The notes: a model not told the origin generated them from the sequence alone. A DNA stretch of 64,000 bases from Mesorhizobium intechi (GCF_002879535.1 NZ_PNOT02000032.1:61746-125745); one strand, 5' to 3'; positions 11,461-21,908 are shown, counted from the stretch's first letter. Made by a program: numbers and translations.

Positions 11461-14448
11461 ATGGCAAGACACGATCAGGCCAACGACCAATTCTCGCTCA
11501 CCTCCTTCCTCTATGGCGGCAACGCCGATTACATCGACGCGCTCTATGCCGCCTATGAGGACGATCCCGCCTCGGTCAATCCCGAATGGCAGGAGTTCTT
11601 CGCCGGGCTGAAGGACGATGCCGGCGATGTGCGCAGGAACGCCGAGGGCGCTTCCTGGGCCAAGCCGTCCTGGCCGCTGCAGGCCAATGGCGAATTGGTG
11701 TCGGCGCTCGACGGCAATTGGGGCATTGTCGAGAAGCACCTGGAGAAGAAGGTCAAGGACAAGGCGGTCACCAACGGCATCCTGCTCTCCGATGCCGACG
11801 TGCACCAGGCGACACGCGATTCGGTGCGCGCCATCATGATGATCCGCGCCTACCGCATGCGCGGCCATTTGCACGCCAATCTCGACCCGCTCGGCATCGC
11901 CAAGCCGCTCGAGGACTACAATGAACTGTCGCCGGAGAATTATGGCTTTACCGAAGCCGATTACGACCGGCCGATCTTCCTCGACAATGTGCTTGGGCTC
12001 GAATTCGGCACCATCCGGCAGATGCTGGAGATCCTCACCCGCACCTATTGCTCGACGCTGGGCGTCGAGTTCATGCACATCTCGGATCCCGAGGAGAAGG
12101 CCTGGATCCAGGCACGCATCGAGGGCGCCGACAAGGAAATCTCCTTCACCACCACCGGCAAGAAGGCGATCCTGCAGAAGCTGGTCGAGGCCGAAGGCTT
12201 CGAGCAGTTCATCGACGTCAAGTACAAGGGCACCAAGCGCTTCGGCCTCGACGGCGGCGAGGCGCTGATCCCGGCGCTGGAGCAGATCGTCAAGCGCGGC
12301 GGCCAGCTCGGCATGAAGGAGATCGTGCTCGGCATGGCGCATCGCGGCCGGTTGAACGTGCTGAGCCAGGTGATGGCGAAGCCCCACCGCGCCATCTTCC
12401 ACGAGTTCAAGGGCGGTTCGGCCGCCCCCGACGAGGTCGAGGGCTCGGGCGACGTCAAGTACCATCTCGGCGCCTCGTCGGACCGCGAGTTCGACGGCAA
12501 CAAGGTGCATTTGTCGCTGACGGCCAACCCGTCGCACCTGGAAATCGTCGATCCCGTGGTGATGGGCAAGGCGCGCGCCAAGCAGGACTATCTGTTCGGC
12601 CGCGGCCGCGAGGAGATCGTGCCGCTGGAGGAGCGCGCCAAGGTGCTGCCGCTGCTGCTGCATGGCGACGCCGCCTTCGCCGGCCAGGGCGTGATCGCCG
12701 AAATCCTCGGCCTGTCGGGCCTGCGCGGCCACCGCGTCGCCGGCACGCTGCACTTCATCATCAACAACCAGATCGGCTTCACCACCAATCCGCGCTTCTC
12801 GCGCTCGTCGCCCTATCCGTCCGACGTCGCCAAGATGATCGAGGCGCCGATCTTCCACGTCAATGGCGACGATCCGGAAGCCGTGGTGCATGCCACCAAG
12901 GTGGCGATCGAATTTCGCATGAAGTTCCACAAGCCGGTGGTCGTGGACATGTTCTGCTACCGCCGCTTCGGCCACAATGAGGGCGACGAACCGGCCTTCA
13001 CCCAGCCGATCATGTACCGCAACATCCGTACCCATAAGACGACCGTGCAGATCTACGGCGATCGGCTGATCGCCGAAGGCCACATCACCCAGGCCGAACT
13101 CGACCAGATGAAGGCCGACTGGCGCGCGCATCTGGAATCCGAATGGGACGTCGGCCAGCATTACAAGCCCAACAAGGCCGACTGGCTGGATGGTGCCTGG
13201 TCTGGCCTGCGCACGGCCGACAACCAGGACGAACAAAGGCGCGGCAAGACCGCCGTGCCGGTCAAGACGCTGAAGGAAATCGGCAAGAAGCTGACCGAGG
13301 TGCCGAAGGGTTTCGAGGCGCACAAGACCATCATCCGCTTCCTCGAAAACCGCCGCGAGGCGATCGAGTCCGGTGAAGGCATCGACTGGTCGACGGCCGA
13401 GGCGCTGGCTTTCGGCGCCATTCTGCTCGACGGCAATCCGATCCGCCTGTCGGGGCAGGATTCCGAGCGCGGCACCTTCTCGCAGCGCCATTCGGTGCTC
13501 TACGACCAGCGGGACGAGACCCGATACATCCCGCTCAACAACCTGTCGGCGGCACAGGCCGGCTACGAAGTCATCAACTCGATGCTGTCGGAAGAGGCTG
13601 TGCTGGGCTTCGAATATGGCTACAGCCTGGCCGAGCCGAAGGCGCTGACCTTGTGGGAAGCGCAGTTCGGCGACTTTGCCAACGGCGCCCAGGTGGTGTT
13701 CGACCAGTTCATCTCGTCGGGCGAGCGCAAGTGGCTCAGAATGTCGGGCCTCGTGTGCCTGTTGCCGCATGGCTATGAAGGCCAGGGTCCCGAACACTCC
13801 TCGGCCCGGCTGGAGCGCTTCCTGCAGCTTTGCGCCGAAGACAATATGCAAGTCGCCAACTGCACCACGCCGGCTAACTATTTCCACATCCTGCGCCGGC
13901 AGCTGAAGCGCGACTTCCGCAAGCCGCTGATCCTGATGACGCCGAAGTCGCTGCTGCGCCACAAGCGGGCGGTGTCGACGCTGCCGGAAATCTCCGGCGA
14001 AAGCTCGTTCCACCGGCTGTTGTGGGACGACGCCCAGCTGTTGCCCAACCAGCCGATCAAGCTCACCAAGGATTCCAAGATCCGCCGCGTCGTGCTGTGC
14101 TCGGGTAAGGTCTATTACGACCTCTACGAGGAGCGCGAGAAGCGCGGTATCAACGACATCTATCTGCTGCGCGTCGAACAGCTTTATCCGTTCCCGGCCA
14201 AGGCGCTGATCACCGAACTGTCACGCTTCCGCAACGCCGAGATGGTGTGGTGCCAGGAGGAGCCCAAGAACATGGGCGCCTGGTCGTTCATCGACCCCTA
14301 TCTGGAATGGGTGCTGGCGCATATCGACGCCAAGCATCAGCGGGTGCGCTACACCGGCCGGCCGGCGGCCGCGTCGCCGGCGACCGGATTGATGTCAAAG
14401 CACCTTGCCCAGCTCGCCGCCCTGCTCGAAGACGCGCTCGGCGAATAA
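11461..14448 (+). CDS. sucA: 2-oxoglutarate dehydrogenase E1 component
   Basis: 995 aa, thiamine-diphosphate decarboxylase of the 2-oxoglutarate complex. The N-terminal peripheral-binding segment ([20 protein letters not shown]) is intact. The TPP-binding region includes [21 protein letters not shown] and [15 protein letters not shown]. The C-terminal transketolase-like domain has [19 protein letters not shown]. Downstream sucB begins after a short spacer. Length and motifs are ordinary for the Rhizobiales enzyme. Confidence 0.98.
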   Translation: MARHDQANDQFSLTSFLYGGNADYIDALYAAYEDDPASVNPEWQEFFAGLKDDAGDVRRNAEGASWAKPSWPLQANGELVSALDGNWGIVEKHLEKKVKDKAVTNGILLSDADVHQATRDSVRAIMMIRAYRMRGHLHANLDPLGIAKPLEDYNELSPENYGFTEADYDRPIFLDNVLGLEFGTIRQMLEILTRTYCSTLGVEFMHISDPEEKAWIQARIEGADKEISFTTTGKKAILQKLVEAEGFEQFIDVKYKGTKRFGLDGGEALIPALEQIVKRGGQLGMKEIVLGMAHRGRLNVLSQVMAKPHRAIFHEFKGGSAAPDEVEGSGDVKYHLGASSDREFDGNKVHLSLTANPSHLEIVDPVVMGKARAKQDYLFGRGREEIVPLEERAKVLPLLLHGDAAFAGQGVIAEILGLSGLRGHRVAGTLHFIINNQIGFTTNPRFSRSSPYPSDVAKMIEAPIFHVNGDDPEAVVHATKVAIEFRMKFHKPVVVDMFCYRRFGHNEGDEPAFTQPIMYRNIRTHKTTVQIYGDRLIAEGHITQAELDQMKADWRAHLESEWDVGQHYKPNKADWLDGAWSGLRTADNQDEQRRGKTAVPVKTLKEIGKKLTEVPKGFEAHKTIIRFLENRREAIESGEGIDWSTAEALAFGAILLDGNPIRLSGQDSERGTFSQRHSVLYDQRDETRYIPLNNLSAAQAGYEVINSMLSEEAVLGFEYGYSLAEPKALTLWEAQFGDFANGAQVVFDQFISSGERKWLRMSGLVCLLPHGYEGQGPEHSSARLERFLQLCAEDNMQVANCTTPANYFHILRRQLKRDFRKPLILMTPKSLLRHKRAVSTLPEISGESSFHRLLWDDAQLLPNQPIKLTKDSKIRRVVLCSGKVYYDLYEEREKRGINDIYLLRVEQLYPFPAKALITELSRFRNAEMVWCQEEPKNMGAWSFIDPYLEWVLAHIDAKHQRVRYTGRPAAASPATGLMSKHLAQLAALLEDALGE

Positions 14449-14479
14449 AGAACAGAACCGACAGAAACGGACAGGCACA

Positions 14480-15757
14480 ATGGCTACCGAAATCCGCGTT
14501 CCCACTCTCGGCGAATCCGTCACCGAGGCGACCATCGGCAAATGGTTCAAGAAGGTCGGCGATGCCATTGCCGTCGACGAGCCGCTGGTCGAGCTTGAAA
14601 CCGACAAGGTGACGGTGGAAGTCCCGGCCGCCGCCGCCGGCACGCTGGGCGAAATCGTCGCCAAGGAAGGCGAGACGGTCGGTGTCGGCGCTTTGTTGGG
14701 CTCGATTTCGGCGGGTGGCGCCGCCGCGCCGGCGACCAAGCCGCAGGCGGTATCGCAAGCCTCGTCGCCGGATGCGGCGTCGACCAGCAAGCAGGCCGCG
14801 GCCGAGACCGCCAAGATCGCCGGGGATGCCGGCGCGGTCGAGCAGCGCAGCATGCCGCCGGCGCCGGCAGCCGCAAAACTGATCGCCGAGAACAATCTGT
14901 CCGTCGACCAGCTTTCCGGTTCGGGCAAGCGCGGCCAGGTGCTGAAGGGCGACGTGCTCGACGCCATCGCCAAGGGCGCGCCGTCGCAGCCGGCCGAGAC
15001 GCCCAAGGCGGCGCCGGGACCGATAGCGGCGCGCGCGCCATCTTCCGGTGACGATGCCTCGCGCGAAGAGCGCGTGCGCATGACCAAATTGCGCCAGACC
15101 ATCGCGCGCCGGCTGAAGGAAGCGCAGTCGACCGCCGCCATGCTCACCACCTTCAACGAGGTCGACATGTCGGCGGTGATGGCGCTGCGGACCAAGTACA
15201 AGGACGTGTTCGAGAAGAAGCACGGCGTGAAGCTCGGCTTCATGGGCTTCTTCACCAAGGCGGTCACCCACGCGCTGAAGGAAATCCCGGCGGTCAATGC
15301 CGAGATCGACGGCAGCGACATCATCTACAAGAACTTTGCGCATGTCGGCGTCGCCGTCGGCACCGAGAAGGGCCTCGTCGTGCCGGTGGTGCGTGATGCG
15401 GACCAGATGTCGATCGCCGAAATCGAGAAGGAAATCGGCCGGCTGGGCATCGCCGCGCGCGACGGCAAGCTGTCGGTCGCCGACATGCAGGGCGGCACCT
15501 TCACGATTTCCAATGGCGGCGTCTACGGCTCGCTGATGTCGACGCCGATCCTCAATGCGCCGCAGTCGGGCATTCTGGGCATGCACAAGATCCAGGACCG
15601 GCCTGTCGTGGTCGGCGGCCAGATCGTGATCCGGCCGATGATGTATCTGGCGCTCAGCTACGATCACCGCATTGTCGACGGCAAGGAAGCCGTGACCTTC
15701 CTGGTGCGCGTCAAGGAAAGCCTGGAGGATCCGGAACGGCTGGTGCTCGATCTCTGA
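14480..15757 (+). CDS. sucB: dihydrolipoyllysine succinyltransferase E2
   Basis: 425 aa. The lipoyl domain carries Lys43 in [11 protein letters not shown]. An Ala/Pro-rich linker (about 80-130) leads to the E1/E3-binding domain ([24 protein letters not shown]). The catalytic domain ends with [13 protein letters not shown], which holds the active His and Asp. The start [13 protein letters not shown] is family-typical; an upstream in-frame start inside sucA was rejected. The usual partner lpdA comes only after two additional genes. Confidence 0.97.
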   Translation: MATEIRVPTLGESVTEATIGKWFKKVGDAIAVDEPLVELETDKVTVEVPAAAAGTLGEIVAKEGETVGVGALLGSISAGGAAAPATKPQAVSQASSPDAASTSKQAAAETAKIAGDAGAVEQRSMPPAPAAAKLIAENNLSVDQLSGSGKRGQVLKGDVLDAIAKGAPSQPAETPKAAPGPIAARAPSSGDDASREERVRMTKLRQTIARRLKEAQSTAAMLTTFNEVDMSAVMALRTKYKDVFEKKHGVKLGFMGFFTKAVTHALKEIPAVNAEIDGSDIIYKNFAHVGVAVGTEKGLVVPVVRDADQMSIAEIEKEIGRLGIAARDGKLSVADMQGGTFTISNGGVYGSLMSTPILNAPQSGILGMHKIQDRPVVVGGQIVIRPMMYLALSYDHRIVDGKEAVTFLVRVKESLEDPERLVLDL

Positions 15758-15791
15758 GGCGGTGGATGGCAGCTCGCGGCAGAGGAGGCCA

Positions 15792-16301
15792 ATGATGGCC
15801 CGTTTGCTTGGGTCTGCCAAACCGGCTGTGCTTATGGCCGGCATGGTGCTGGCTCCCGCAACCGTCCATGCCGCCTGCCCGATAGAGCTCGCCGTCTATG
15901 GCGATACCGAGAGCGGGAGCGAGATCGATTTTACCCCGACCGGCACATCGGCCGTTGTGACCAACACGTTCCGCATGATCCTCGACAACAACGTCGTTCT
16001 GAACGGCATCGTCATGTGGAACCAAGGCGTGGCACGGCCGAACGGCGCGCTGATGTACAAATGCCCGGAGGGTGACACCACAGGCGCGGAGCTCGCCGCC
16101 TGCACCCCCTGGCACGGCGTCATCTACACGTCCGACGACAAGGGCAGCATCGGGCTTTTGCCTGCGGAAGGCGTCGGGGCGCCGAAGACATTGATCCTGC
16201 CGGATCTCGGCCCGGCGCTGCGTCAGTCCTCGGCCTATGGCGGCAGCGGGTTCTCGAAAGTGCCGTGGGATGTGTTCACGCTGAAGGGATGCCAGGAATG
16301 A
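15792..16301 (+). CDS. secreted protein of unknown function
   Basis: 169 aa from an ATG with GAGGAGG five bases upstream. Sec signal peptide (cleavage predicted after VHA). The mature domain starts ACPIELAVYGD and contains five cysteines, including ACPIE, YKCPEG, AACTPW and LKGCQE. Beta-rich, with WNQGVARPNG. I do not recognise a named family. Its stop overlaps the ATG of the next gene (ATGA), so it is translationally coupled to the SDR enzyme, and both sit between sucB and lpdA. A periplasmic product in the middle of a TCA operon is unexpected. Confidence 0.75.
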   Translation: MMARLLGSAKPAVLMAGMVLAPATVHAACPIELAVYGDTESGSEIDFTPTGTSAVVTNTFRMILDNNVVLNGIVMWNQGVARPNGALMYKCPEGDTTGAELAACTPWHGVIYTSDDKGSIGLLPAEGVGAPKTLILPDLGPALRQSSAYGGSGFSKVPWDVFTLKGCQE

Positions 16302-17053
16302 GCGAGGCGCAAAAAGTGCTGCTGGTCACCGGCGGCAGCCGCGGCATCGGCGCCGCTGTCTGCCGGCTCGGGGCGAAAGCCGGCTATCGGGTCGCGGTCA
16401 ACTACGCCTCGAACAAGGCTGCCGCAGATGCGCTGGTCGGCGAAATCAAGGCTGCGGGCGGCGACGCTTTCGCGGTCAAGGGCGATGTCGGCAGCGAGGC
16501 CGATATCCTCTCGATGTTCGAGGCGGTGGACCGCACCTATGGCCGGCTCGACGTTTTCGTCAACAATGCCGGCATCGTCGACGCCAAGGCGCGTGTCGAG
16601 GAGATGAGCGCGGCACGGCTCGAGCGCATGATGCGCATCAACGTCGTCGGTTCCATCCTGTGTGCCCGCGAGGCGGTCAAGCGCATGTCGACGCGCCATG
16701 GCGGCAAGGGCGGAGCGATCGTCAACATCTCCTCGGCGGCGGCGGTGCTGGGCGCGCCGGACAATTATGTCGACTACGCCGCCTCCAAGGGCGCCATCGA
16801 CACATTCACCATCGGGCTCGCCCGCGAGGTGGCGCTGGAGGGCATCCGCGTCAACGCGGTGCGGCCGGGCATCATCGACACCGACATCCATGCTTCCGGC
16901 GGGCAGCCGGACCGGGTGGCGCTGATCCAGGACACGCTGCCGATGAAAAGAGCCGGCACCGCCGATGAAGTCGCGGGTGCTGTTCTCTATCTTCTATCCG
17001 ACGCCGCGTCCTATACGACGGGCGCGATCCTGAATGTCAGCGGCGGCCGCTGA
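16298..17053 (+). CDS. short-chain dehydrogenase/reductase (SDR)
   Basis: 251 aa classical SDR. Cofactor motif TGGSRGIG at 11-18, NNAG at 89-92, and catalytic Tyr160/Lys164 in YVDYAASK. The Ser of the triad lies in VNISSAAAV. The residue after the second beta strand is NYAS, which suggests NADP(H) preference (inference). Substrate unknown; sequence character is of the glucose-dehydrogenase / FabG-like group. Its ATG overlaps the preceding stop by four bases. A palindromic repeat and lpdA follow. Confidence 0.9.
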   Translation: MSEAQKVLLVTGGSRGIGAAVCRLGAKAGYRVAVNYASNKAAADALVGEIKAAGGDAFAVKGDVGSEADILSMFEAVDRTYGRLDVFVNNAGIVDAKARVEEMSAARLERMMRINVVGSILCAREAVKRMSTRHGGKGGAIVNISSAAAVLGAPDNYVDYAASKGAIDTFTIGLAREVALEGIRVNAVRPGIIDTDIHASGGQPDRVALIQDTLPMKRAGTADEVAGAVLYLLSDAASYTTGAILNVSGGR

Positions 17054-17068
17054 GCGCTCATGCAGTTC

Positions 17069-17117
17069 GAGCATGATGTTATCCGAAAACCGCGTCACAC
17101 TTTTCGGCATCATGCTC
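17069..17117. repeat. intergenic palindrome, family A (GAGCATGATG arms)
   Basis: Nested inverted repeat: outer arms GAGCATGATG and CATCATGCTC, inner arms CCGAAAA and TTTTCGG around a central ccgcgtcacac. Resembles the rhizobial intergenic mosaic-type elements seen in many copies in Mesorhizobium chromosomes (recalled, not searched). Lies just before lpdA, so it would be transcribed and folded in the operon mRNA. Related copies are at 33148, 33638, 45944 and 48045. Confidence 0.8.
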
Positions 17118-17136
17118 AAAACAGAAGGACAGTATC

Positions 17137-18543
17137 ATGGCTTATGACGTCGTTATCATCGGATCGGGACCCGGCGGCTATGTCTGCGCCATCAAGGCGG
17201 CACAGCTCGGCCTGAAGGTCGCGGTGGTCGAGAAGAACGCGACCTTTGGCGGCACCTGCCTCAACATCGGCTGCATTCCCTCCAAGGCGCTGCTTCATGC
17301 CTCCGAAATGTTCGCCGAGGCCGGCCATTCCTTCGACACGCTGGGCGTCGAGATACCAGCGCCGACGCTCAATCTGAAGAAGATGATGGCGCACAAGGAT
17401 GCGACGGTGTCGTCCAATGTCAACGGCGTCGCCTTCCTGTTCAAGAAGAACAAGATCGACAGCTTCCGCGGCACCGGCAAGGTGGCCGCGGCCGGCAAGG
17501 TGTCGGTGACGGGCGAGGACGGCAAGGTCGAGGAGATCGAGACCAGGAACATCGTCATCGCCACCGGTTCCGACGTGGCCGGCATTCCCGGCGTCAAGGT
17601 CGATTTCGACGAGAAAATCATCGTGTCGTCGACCGGCGCGCTGGCGCTGGACAAGGTTCCCGGCCATCTGGTGGTGGTCGGCGGCGGCGTCATCGGGCTC
17701 GAACTCGGCTCGGTGTGGGCGCGGCTCGGCGCCAAGGTCACCGTCGTCGAGTTCCTCGACACGATCCTCGGCGGCATGGACGGCGAGGTCTCCAAGCAGT
17801 TCCAGCGGCTGCTCTCCAAGCAAGGCTTCGAGTTCAAGCTTGGCGCCAAGGTCACCGGCGTCGCCAAGGCCAAGAAAGGCGCAACCGTCACATTCGAGCC
17901 GGTGAAGGGTGGCGCCGCCGAGACGATCGCTGCCGATGTCGTGCTGATCGCCACCGGGCGCCGCGCCTATTCCGACAGTCTCGGGCTGAAAGAAGCCGGC
18001 GTCGAGGTCGACGAGCGCGGCCGGGTCAAGACCGACGGGCATCTCAAGACCAACGTGCCGGGCATCTATGCCATCGGCGATGTCATCGCCGGGCCGATGC
18101 TGGCGCACAAGGCCGAGGATGAGGGCGTGGCCGTGGCCGAGACCATCGCCGGCCAGGCCGGCCATGTGAACTACGAGGTCATTCCGAGCGTCGTCTACAC
18201 CAGCCCGGAAATCGCCTCGGTCGGCAAGACCGAGGAAGAGCTGAAAAAAGCCGGCATCGACTACAAGATCGGCAAATTCCCGTTCAGCGCCAATGGCCGC
18301 GCCCGCGCCATGCTGCACACGGACGGCTTCGTGAAGATCCTCGCCGACAAGCAAAGCGACCGCGTGCTCGGCGTGCACATTGTCGGCTTCGGCGCCGGCG
18401 AGATGATCCACGAAGCGGCGGTGCTGATGGAGTTCGGCGGGTCGTCTGAAGATCTCGCCCGCACCTGCCATGCGCATCCGACGATGTCGGAAGCGGTGAA
18501 GGAAGCGGCGCTGGCCACGTTCTTCAAGCCGATCCATATCTGA
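17137..18543 (+). CDS. lpdA: dihydrolipoyl dehydrogenase E3
   Basis: 468 aa flavoprotein that reoxidises lipoyl groups of SucB. FAD motif IIGSGPGGYVCA at 8-19. The redox disulfide Cys41/Cys46 is in GGTCLNIGCIPSK. NAD motif VVGGGVIGLELG. C-terminal catalytic His in HAHPTMSEAVKEAA. AGAAGGA-like ribosome site before the ATG. Last gene of the operon; a bidirectional hairpin terminator follows at 18630. Confidence 0.97.
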   Translation: MAYDVVIIGSGPGGYVCAIKAAQLGLKVAVVEKNATFGGTCLNIGCIPSKALLHASEMFAEAGHSFDTLGVEIPAPTLNLKKMMAHKDATVSSNVNGVAFLFKKNKIDSFRGTGKVAAAGKVSVTGEDGKVEEIETRNIVIATGSDVAGIPGVKVDFDEKIIVSSTGALALDKVPGHLVVVGGGVIGLELGSVWARLGAKVTVVEFLDTILGGMDGEVSKQFQRLLSKQGFEFKLGAKVTGVAKAKKGATVTFEPVKGGAAETIAADVVLIATGRRAYSDSLGLKEAGVEVDERGRVKTDGHLKTNVPGIYAIGDVIAGPMLAHKAEDEGVAVAETIAGQAGHVNYEVIPSVVYTSPEIASVGKTEEELKKAGIDYKIGKFPFSANGRARAMLHTDGFVKILADKQSDRVLGVHIVGFGAGEMIHEAAVLMEFGGSSEDLARTCHAHPTMSEAVKEAALATFFKPIHI

Positions 18544-18629
18544 GGGTGCCCAACGCTTCGCCGTCCTGTGGCGGAGCGAACGCGCGGAGTGGGTTGGCGC
18601 CAAGGCCTCCAACGGTCATCACCAAAGCA

Positions 18630-18657
18630 AAACGGCCCGCCTTTCAGCGGGCCGTTT
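18630..18657. terminator. bidirectional hairpin between lpdA and an opposite-strand gene
   Basis: AACGGCCCGC, loop CTTTCA, GCGGGCCGTT: a 10-bp stem between convergent genes. It has AAAA on the left and a short T-rich end on the right, so it could terminate both transcripts. Confidence 0.8.
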
Positions 18658-18677
18658 GTATCTGGTGCCGGGGCCGG

Positions 18678-19016
18678 TCAGTTGGCCGGTGCTGGAGCAG
18701 GGGCGGGCGCCGGTGCCGGAGCAGGAGCGGGTGCCGGAGCAGGGGCGGGCGCCGGAGCCGGTGCTGGAGCAGGGGCTGGAGCCGGTGCTGGTTCCGCCGG
18801 CTTGGCCGGTTCAGCGGGCTTCATCGGCTCCGCCGGCGCGGGCGCCGGGGCCGGTGTGCTGGCTGCCGGCGGCTCGGCCGGTGCCGGATGCTCGCCGCGT
18901 CTGCCGAAAACGTAGTATGCGACAATCGCCAGGATGACCACGACCAGCGCAATCAGCCAGGGGCTGCCGCCGCCGCTGCCGCTTGGCCTGGGCGTGTCGT
19001 TCGATGGATTCGCCAT
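18678..19016 (-). CDS. membrane-anchored Ala/Pro repeat protein
   Basis: 112 aa. A short polar N-terminus (MANPSNDTPRPSGSGGGS) is followed by one transmembrane helix (about 20-38, LIALVVVILAIVAYYVFG). A long Pro/Ala tail follows, with PAEPMKPAEPAKPAEPAP and then an almost perfect Ala-Pro dipeptide run of about 40 residues to the C-terminus. GGAGGA lies before the ATG. An extended Ala-Pro rod of this kind usually spans the periplasm as a spacer. No binding domain follows it here. Real gene by ribosome site and TM; role unknown. Confidence 0.7.
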   Translation of the reverse strand: MANPSNDTPRPSGSGGGSPWLIALVVVILAIVAYYVFGRRGEHPAPAEPPAASTPAPAPAPAEPMKPAEPAKPAEPAPAPAPAPAPAPAPAPAPAPAPAPAPAPAPAPAPAN

Positions 19017-19144
19017 AAAAGTGTCCTCCGTGGATGAAAATGATCAATCAACAGCCATCAACGCGCAACCGTTGAATGGGTTTCACGCTGGCGGAGGAAA
19101 CCGCCGGAAAACGCGGCGTTCTGGTCCCCCCGCTGCCATCCGAC

Positions 19145-20212
19145 TCAATTGACAGCGGTGACAGTATAGCCGGCTTTGCGGAAATCCTCGACCAGTCCCT
19201 CGGGACCGGGGAGATGCAGCGCGCCGACCGCCATGAAGGCATTGCCCCTGGCCAGGATCGGCCCGGCGTGGTCGACCATCACCTTGTTGCGGCTGGTGAT
19301 CATGGTTTCCTCGAAGGCGGCATAGCCCGAGGGGTCGTTCTGCTCGTCCGGCATGGCGGCGCGGAACAATGGCCAGAACATGCCGGTGTCGCCGCGCTGG
19401 TAGAGCACGATCATGGTCTCGTTGATGTCGTTGACCTTGTCGCCGAGCTTCAGCGTGTCGATCAGGCCCTTCATATGAAAGGCGAGCGGCAGCGAGGCCA
19501 TGGCGCGCAATTGGCTTTCGGCCGTTTCCAGACCCTCCACCGGCTTGCCGGCCGCCTTGGCGCTCTCTGCCAGCTTGACGTCCAGCACCGGTGCCCCGCC
19601 GGACTGGCGGGCGAGTTCGCAGGCCGGAAGCGCCATCATCGCCGACAGCATCCACGGTTTCATCTTGGCGACGGTTGCCGGCGGGATGCCGCGCGCGTCG
19701 AGTGCTGCATTCATCGCCGCCGCTTCGTCCGGCTTCAGCAAGGATGACAGCGTCGTGGAGTCGGTGAACATCATCAGGTCCGGCTCCTTCAGCATCGCCG
19801 CCATCATCTTTTGCTTGTCGAGCACGTCAGTGGTTTCGATGATGAGGGTGCCGGCGGCGTCAAAGGCCTTCTGTGCCTCGGGCGGCAACGTGGTGACGCG
19901 CGGGTCGGTCATGTGCATGGTGCCGAACAGGTAGGACGGCTGTTCGCCCGGTTTGTCCAGCTTCCACAGCAGGCCCTTGCCATTCAGCGTGGCGGCGGCT
20001 TCCGCCTCGATCTCGCTGTAGGTGGCGGGGCTGCTCTTTTGCAGGGCCGACAGCATGTCGGCACCGCTGCAGGTCGGGACTTCCGCATGCGCCTTGCCGG
20101 CCGCGAACAGCAGCACGGCAAGGAAAGACAGGAAAAACAGTACGTTGAGCGCGACAAGCAGCTTCAGCGAGATGGAAGCTGCACGGTCGGCGATGGCAAT
20201 GACGCGTTTCAT
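19145..20212 (-). CDS. TraB/GumN family protein
   Basis: 355 aa. The N-terminal hydrophobic helix (about 15-40) is an anchor or signal, ending KAHAEVPTC. The TraB/GumN domain shows its two recognisable histidine boxes: YLFGTMHMTDPR near residue 94 and FMAVGALHLPGPEGLVEDF near the C-terminus, with a conserved Glu in LIIETTD. Such proteins are thought to be metal-dependent proteases related to Tiki, but bacterial functions are unproven. Probably periplasmic and membrane-tethered. Separated from xerC by a 60-base gap on the same strand. Confidence 0.85.
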   Translation of the reverse strand: MKRVIAIADRAASISLKLLVALNVLFFLSFLAVLLFAAGKAHAEVPTCSGADMLSALQKSSPATYSEIEAEAAATLNGKGLLWKLDKPGEQPSYLFGTMHMTDPRVTTLPPEAQKAFDAAGTLIIETTDVLDKQKMMAAMLKEPDLMMFTDSTTLSSLLKPDEAAAMNAALDARGIPPATVAKMKPWMLSAMMALPACELARQSGGAPVLDVKLAESAKAAGKPVEGLETAESQLRAMASLPLAFHMKGLIDTLKLGDKVNDINETMIVLYQRGDTGMFWPLFRAAMPDEQNDPSGYAAFEETMITSRNKVMVDHAGPILARGNAFMAVGALHLPGPEGLVEDFRKAGYTVTAVN

Positions 20213-20273
20213 GCCCCCTTTCTAGGGGTGAAAAGCGGCAAAACGGTTAATTGATACGTCGAAATTGAATGGG

Positions 20274-21212
20274 TCACGCCCTTGGATGGGTCGATTCGTA
20301 GATTTCCAGCAGCCTTGCGGTGTCGACGCCGGTGTAAATCTGCGTTGTCGACAGGCTGGCATGGCCAAGCAGTTCCTGGATGGTGCGCAGATCGCCGCCA
20401 CGCCCCAGCAGGTGGGTGGCGAAGGAATGGCGCAGCGCGTGCGGGGTCGCGGTGTCGGGCAGGTTGAGCGCCGAGCGCAGCTTGGCCATGTCGCGCTGGA
20501 TGATGGCCGGGTTGAGCGGGCCGCCTCGCGCGCCGCGAAACAGAAGCTCTTTCGGATCGAGATGATAGGGGCAGAGCCGGCGGTATTCGGCGATTGCTCG
20601 CAGCGCCACCGGCAGCACCGGCACCAGCCGCGTCTTGCCGCCCTTGCCGGTGACGCGCAGCACGGTGTCGGCCTCGGACGCCAGTTCGGCGCCGGCGAGC
20701 CCGAGCGCTTCGGAAATGCGCAGGCCCGAGCCGTAGAGCAGCGTCAGCACGGCGGCGTTGCGGGCGGCAATCCAGGGCTCTTCGGCCAGCTGGCCTTCCA
20801 CCGACACGACCTGTTTGGCGTCGCTCGCCGTCAGCGGTTTTGGCAGCGATTTGGGCTGGCGCGGCGCGCGCAGCGCGGCGGCGCCGGCGGCGTTGACCAG
20901 GCCGCGGCGTTCAAGGAAACGCAGCAGCGAGCGGATGCCCGCGAGACCTCGGCCCAGCGTGCGGGCGCCGGCGCCGGCGTTGCGGCGGGCGGCAAGAAAG
21001 CCGCGCAGGTCGGCCGGGCGCAGACTGGCGATGTCGGAAATGCCGGGCGAGCCGCCGCAATGGCCGGTGAGGAAATGCAGGAACTGGCGCGTGTCACGCT
21101 CATAGGCTTCCACTGTCTCGGGTGACAGGCGCCGTTCACGCGCAAGCATCTTCAGCCAGCTTTCGCGCGCCGCCTGGAGATCGGGTTTCGCCGGGATGAG
21201 GAATTCCTGCAT
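20274..21212 (-). CDS. xerC: tyrosine recombinase XerC
   Basis: 312 aa chromosome-dimer resolution recombinase acting with XerD at dif. The N-terminal SAM-like core-binding domain covers about 12-105. The catalytic set is complete: Arg165 (GSGLRISEAL), Lys190 (TGKGGKTR), His258/Arg261 (HALRHSFATH), His284 (LGHASLSTT) and nucleophile Tyr293 (QIYT). Size and the lack of mobile-element neighbours make it the housekeeping XerC rather than an integrase. Divergent from rimM with a 96-base promoter region. Confidence 0.93.
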   Translation of the reverse strand: MQEFLIPAKPDLQAARESWLKMLARERRLSPETVEAYERDTRQFLHFLTGHCGGSPGISDIASLRPADLRGFLAARRNAGAGARTLGRGLAGIRSLLRFLERRGLVNAAGAAALRAPRQPKSLPKPLTASDAKQVVSVEGQLAEEPWIAARNAAVLTLLYGSGLRISEALGLAGAELASEADTVLRVTGKGGKTRLVPVLPVALRAIAEYRRLCPYHLDPKELLFRGARGGPLNPAIIQRDMAKLRSALNLPDTATPHALRHSFATHLLGRGGDLRTIQELLGHASLSTTQIYTGVDTARLLEIYESTHPRA

Positions 21213-21308
21213 GGCGGCATTTTCTTGTATCCGGGTTAGGAAGCGGTGAAGAGCCCGTCATTGAAATGACAGCCTCGTGGGGTTAGAGCAGGCCAAAGGA
21301 TATTCGCG

Positions 21309-21908
21309 ATGAGCAAACCGCAAAACCCTGTCCAGATGGCCGTGATCGGCGCCGCCCATGGCATCAAGGGCGAACTCAGGGTGAAAACCTTCACCGGCGA
21401 CCCGATGGCGCTGGCCGATTATGGGCCGCTCTATGCCAGGGACGGTCGCGCCTTCCAAATCACGGACATAAGACCGGCCAACACCGTCGTCGTGGTGCGT
21501 TTCAAGGGCATCAGCGACCGCAACGCCGCCGAAGCGCTCGCCGGTACGGAGCTTTTCGTCGACCGCTCCATGCTGCCGGACGATGGCGAGGAGGATGAAT
21601 TCTACCATGCCGACCTGGTCGGACTGGAGGTTCGCGATGACACCGGCACCGTGCTCGGCAAGGTGGTCGCCGTGCATAATTTCGGCGGCGGCGATATCCT
21701 CGACGTGACGCTTGCCGGGCGCAAGGGCGTCCTGATCCCGTTCACGCAGGCCGCCGTGCCTGATGTGTCGATCGCCGAAGGCTTTGTCCGCGTCGACCCG
21801 GTGGCGGCCGGGCTGGTCGAGGACGAGGATGGCGATGCGCGGCACGAGGAAGACTTCGACCCGAAGGGCAGGCCGCGCGGACCGCGCGACGCCGGGGGCA
21901 ACCGGTGA
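21309..21908 (+). CDS. rimM: ribosome maturation factor RimM
   Basis: 199 aa; helps assemble the 30S head. The N-terminal barrel begins [22 protein letters not shown]. The PRC-barrel half includes [17 protein letters not shown] and ends with [12 protein letters not shown]. It has an acidic/basic tail of about 30 residues ([20 protein letters not shown]) typical of alphaproteobacterial members. Its TGA overlaps the GTG start of trmD. The usual upstream rpsP is not present in the window. Confidence 0.95.
   Translation: MSKPQNPVQMAVIGAAHGIKGELRVKTFTGDPMALADYGPLYARDGRAFQITDIRPANTVVVVRFKGISDRNAAEALAGTELFVDRSMLPDDGEEDEFYHADLVGLEVRDDTGTVLGKVVAVHNFGGGDILDVTLAGRKGVLIPFTQAAVPDVSIAEGFVRVDPVAAGLVEDEDGDARHEEDFDPKGRPRGPRDAGGNR

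Noticed and set aside
11314..14013. 899-codon open frame antisense to sucA
   Set aside because: Shadow of the highly expressed sucA; His/Arg/Asp-rich composition typical of mirror frames.
18689..18800. Tandem near-repeats that could suggest a CRISPR or VNTR array
   Set aside because: Repeat units abut without unique spacers and translate in frame to an Ala-Pro tract, so it is a coding low-complexity region.
20274..21212. Tyrosine recombinase as a sign of a prophage or integrative element
   Set aside because: Length, complete XerC motif set and core-genome neighbours indicate housekeeping XerC; no tRNA attachment site or phage gene nearby.
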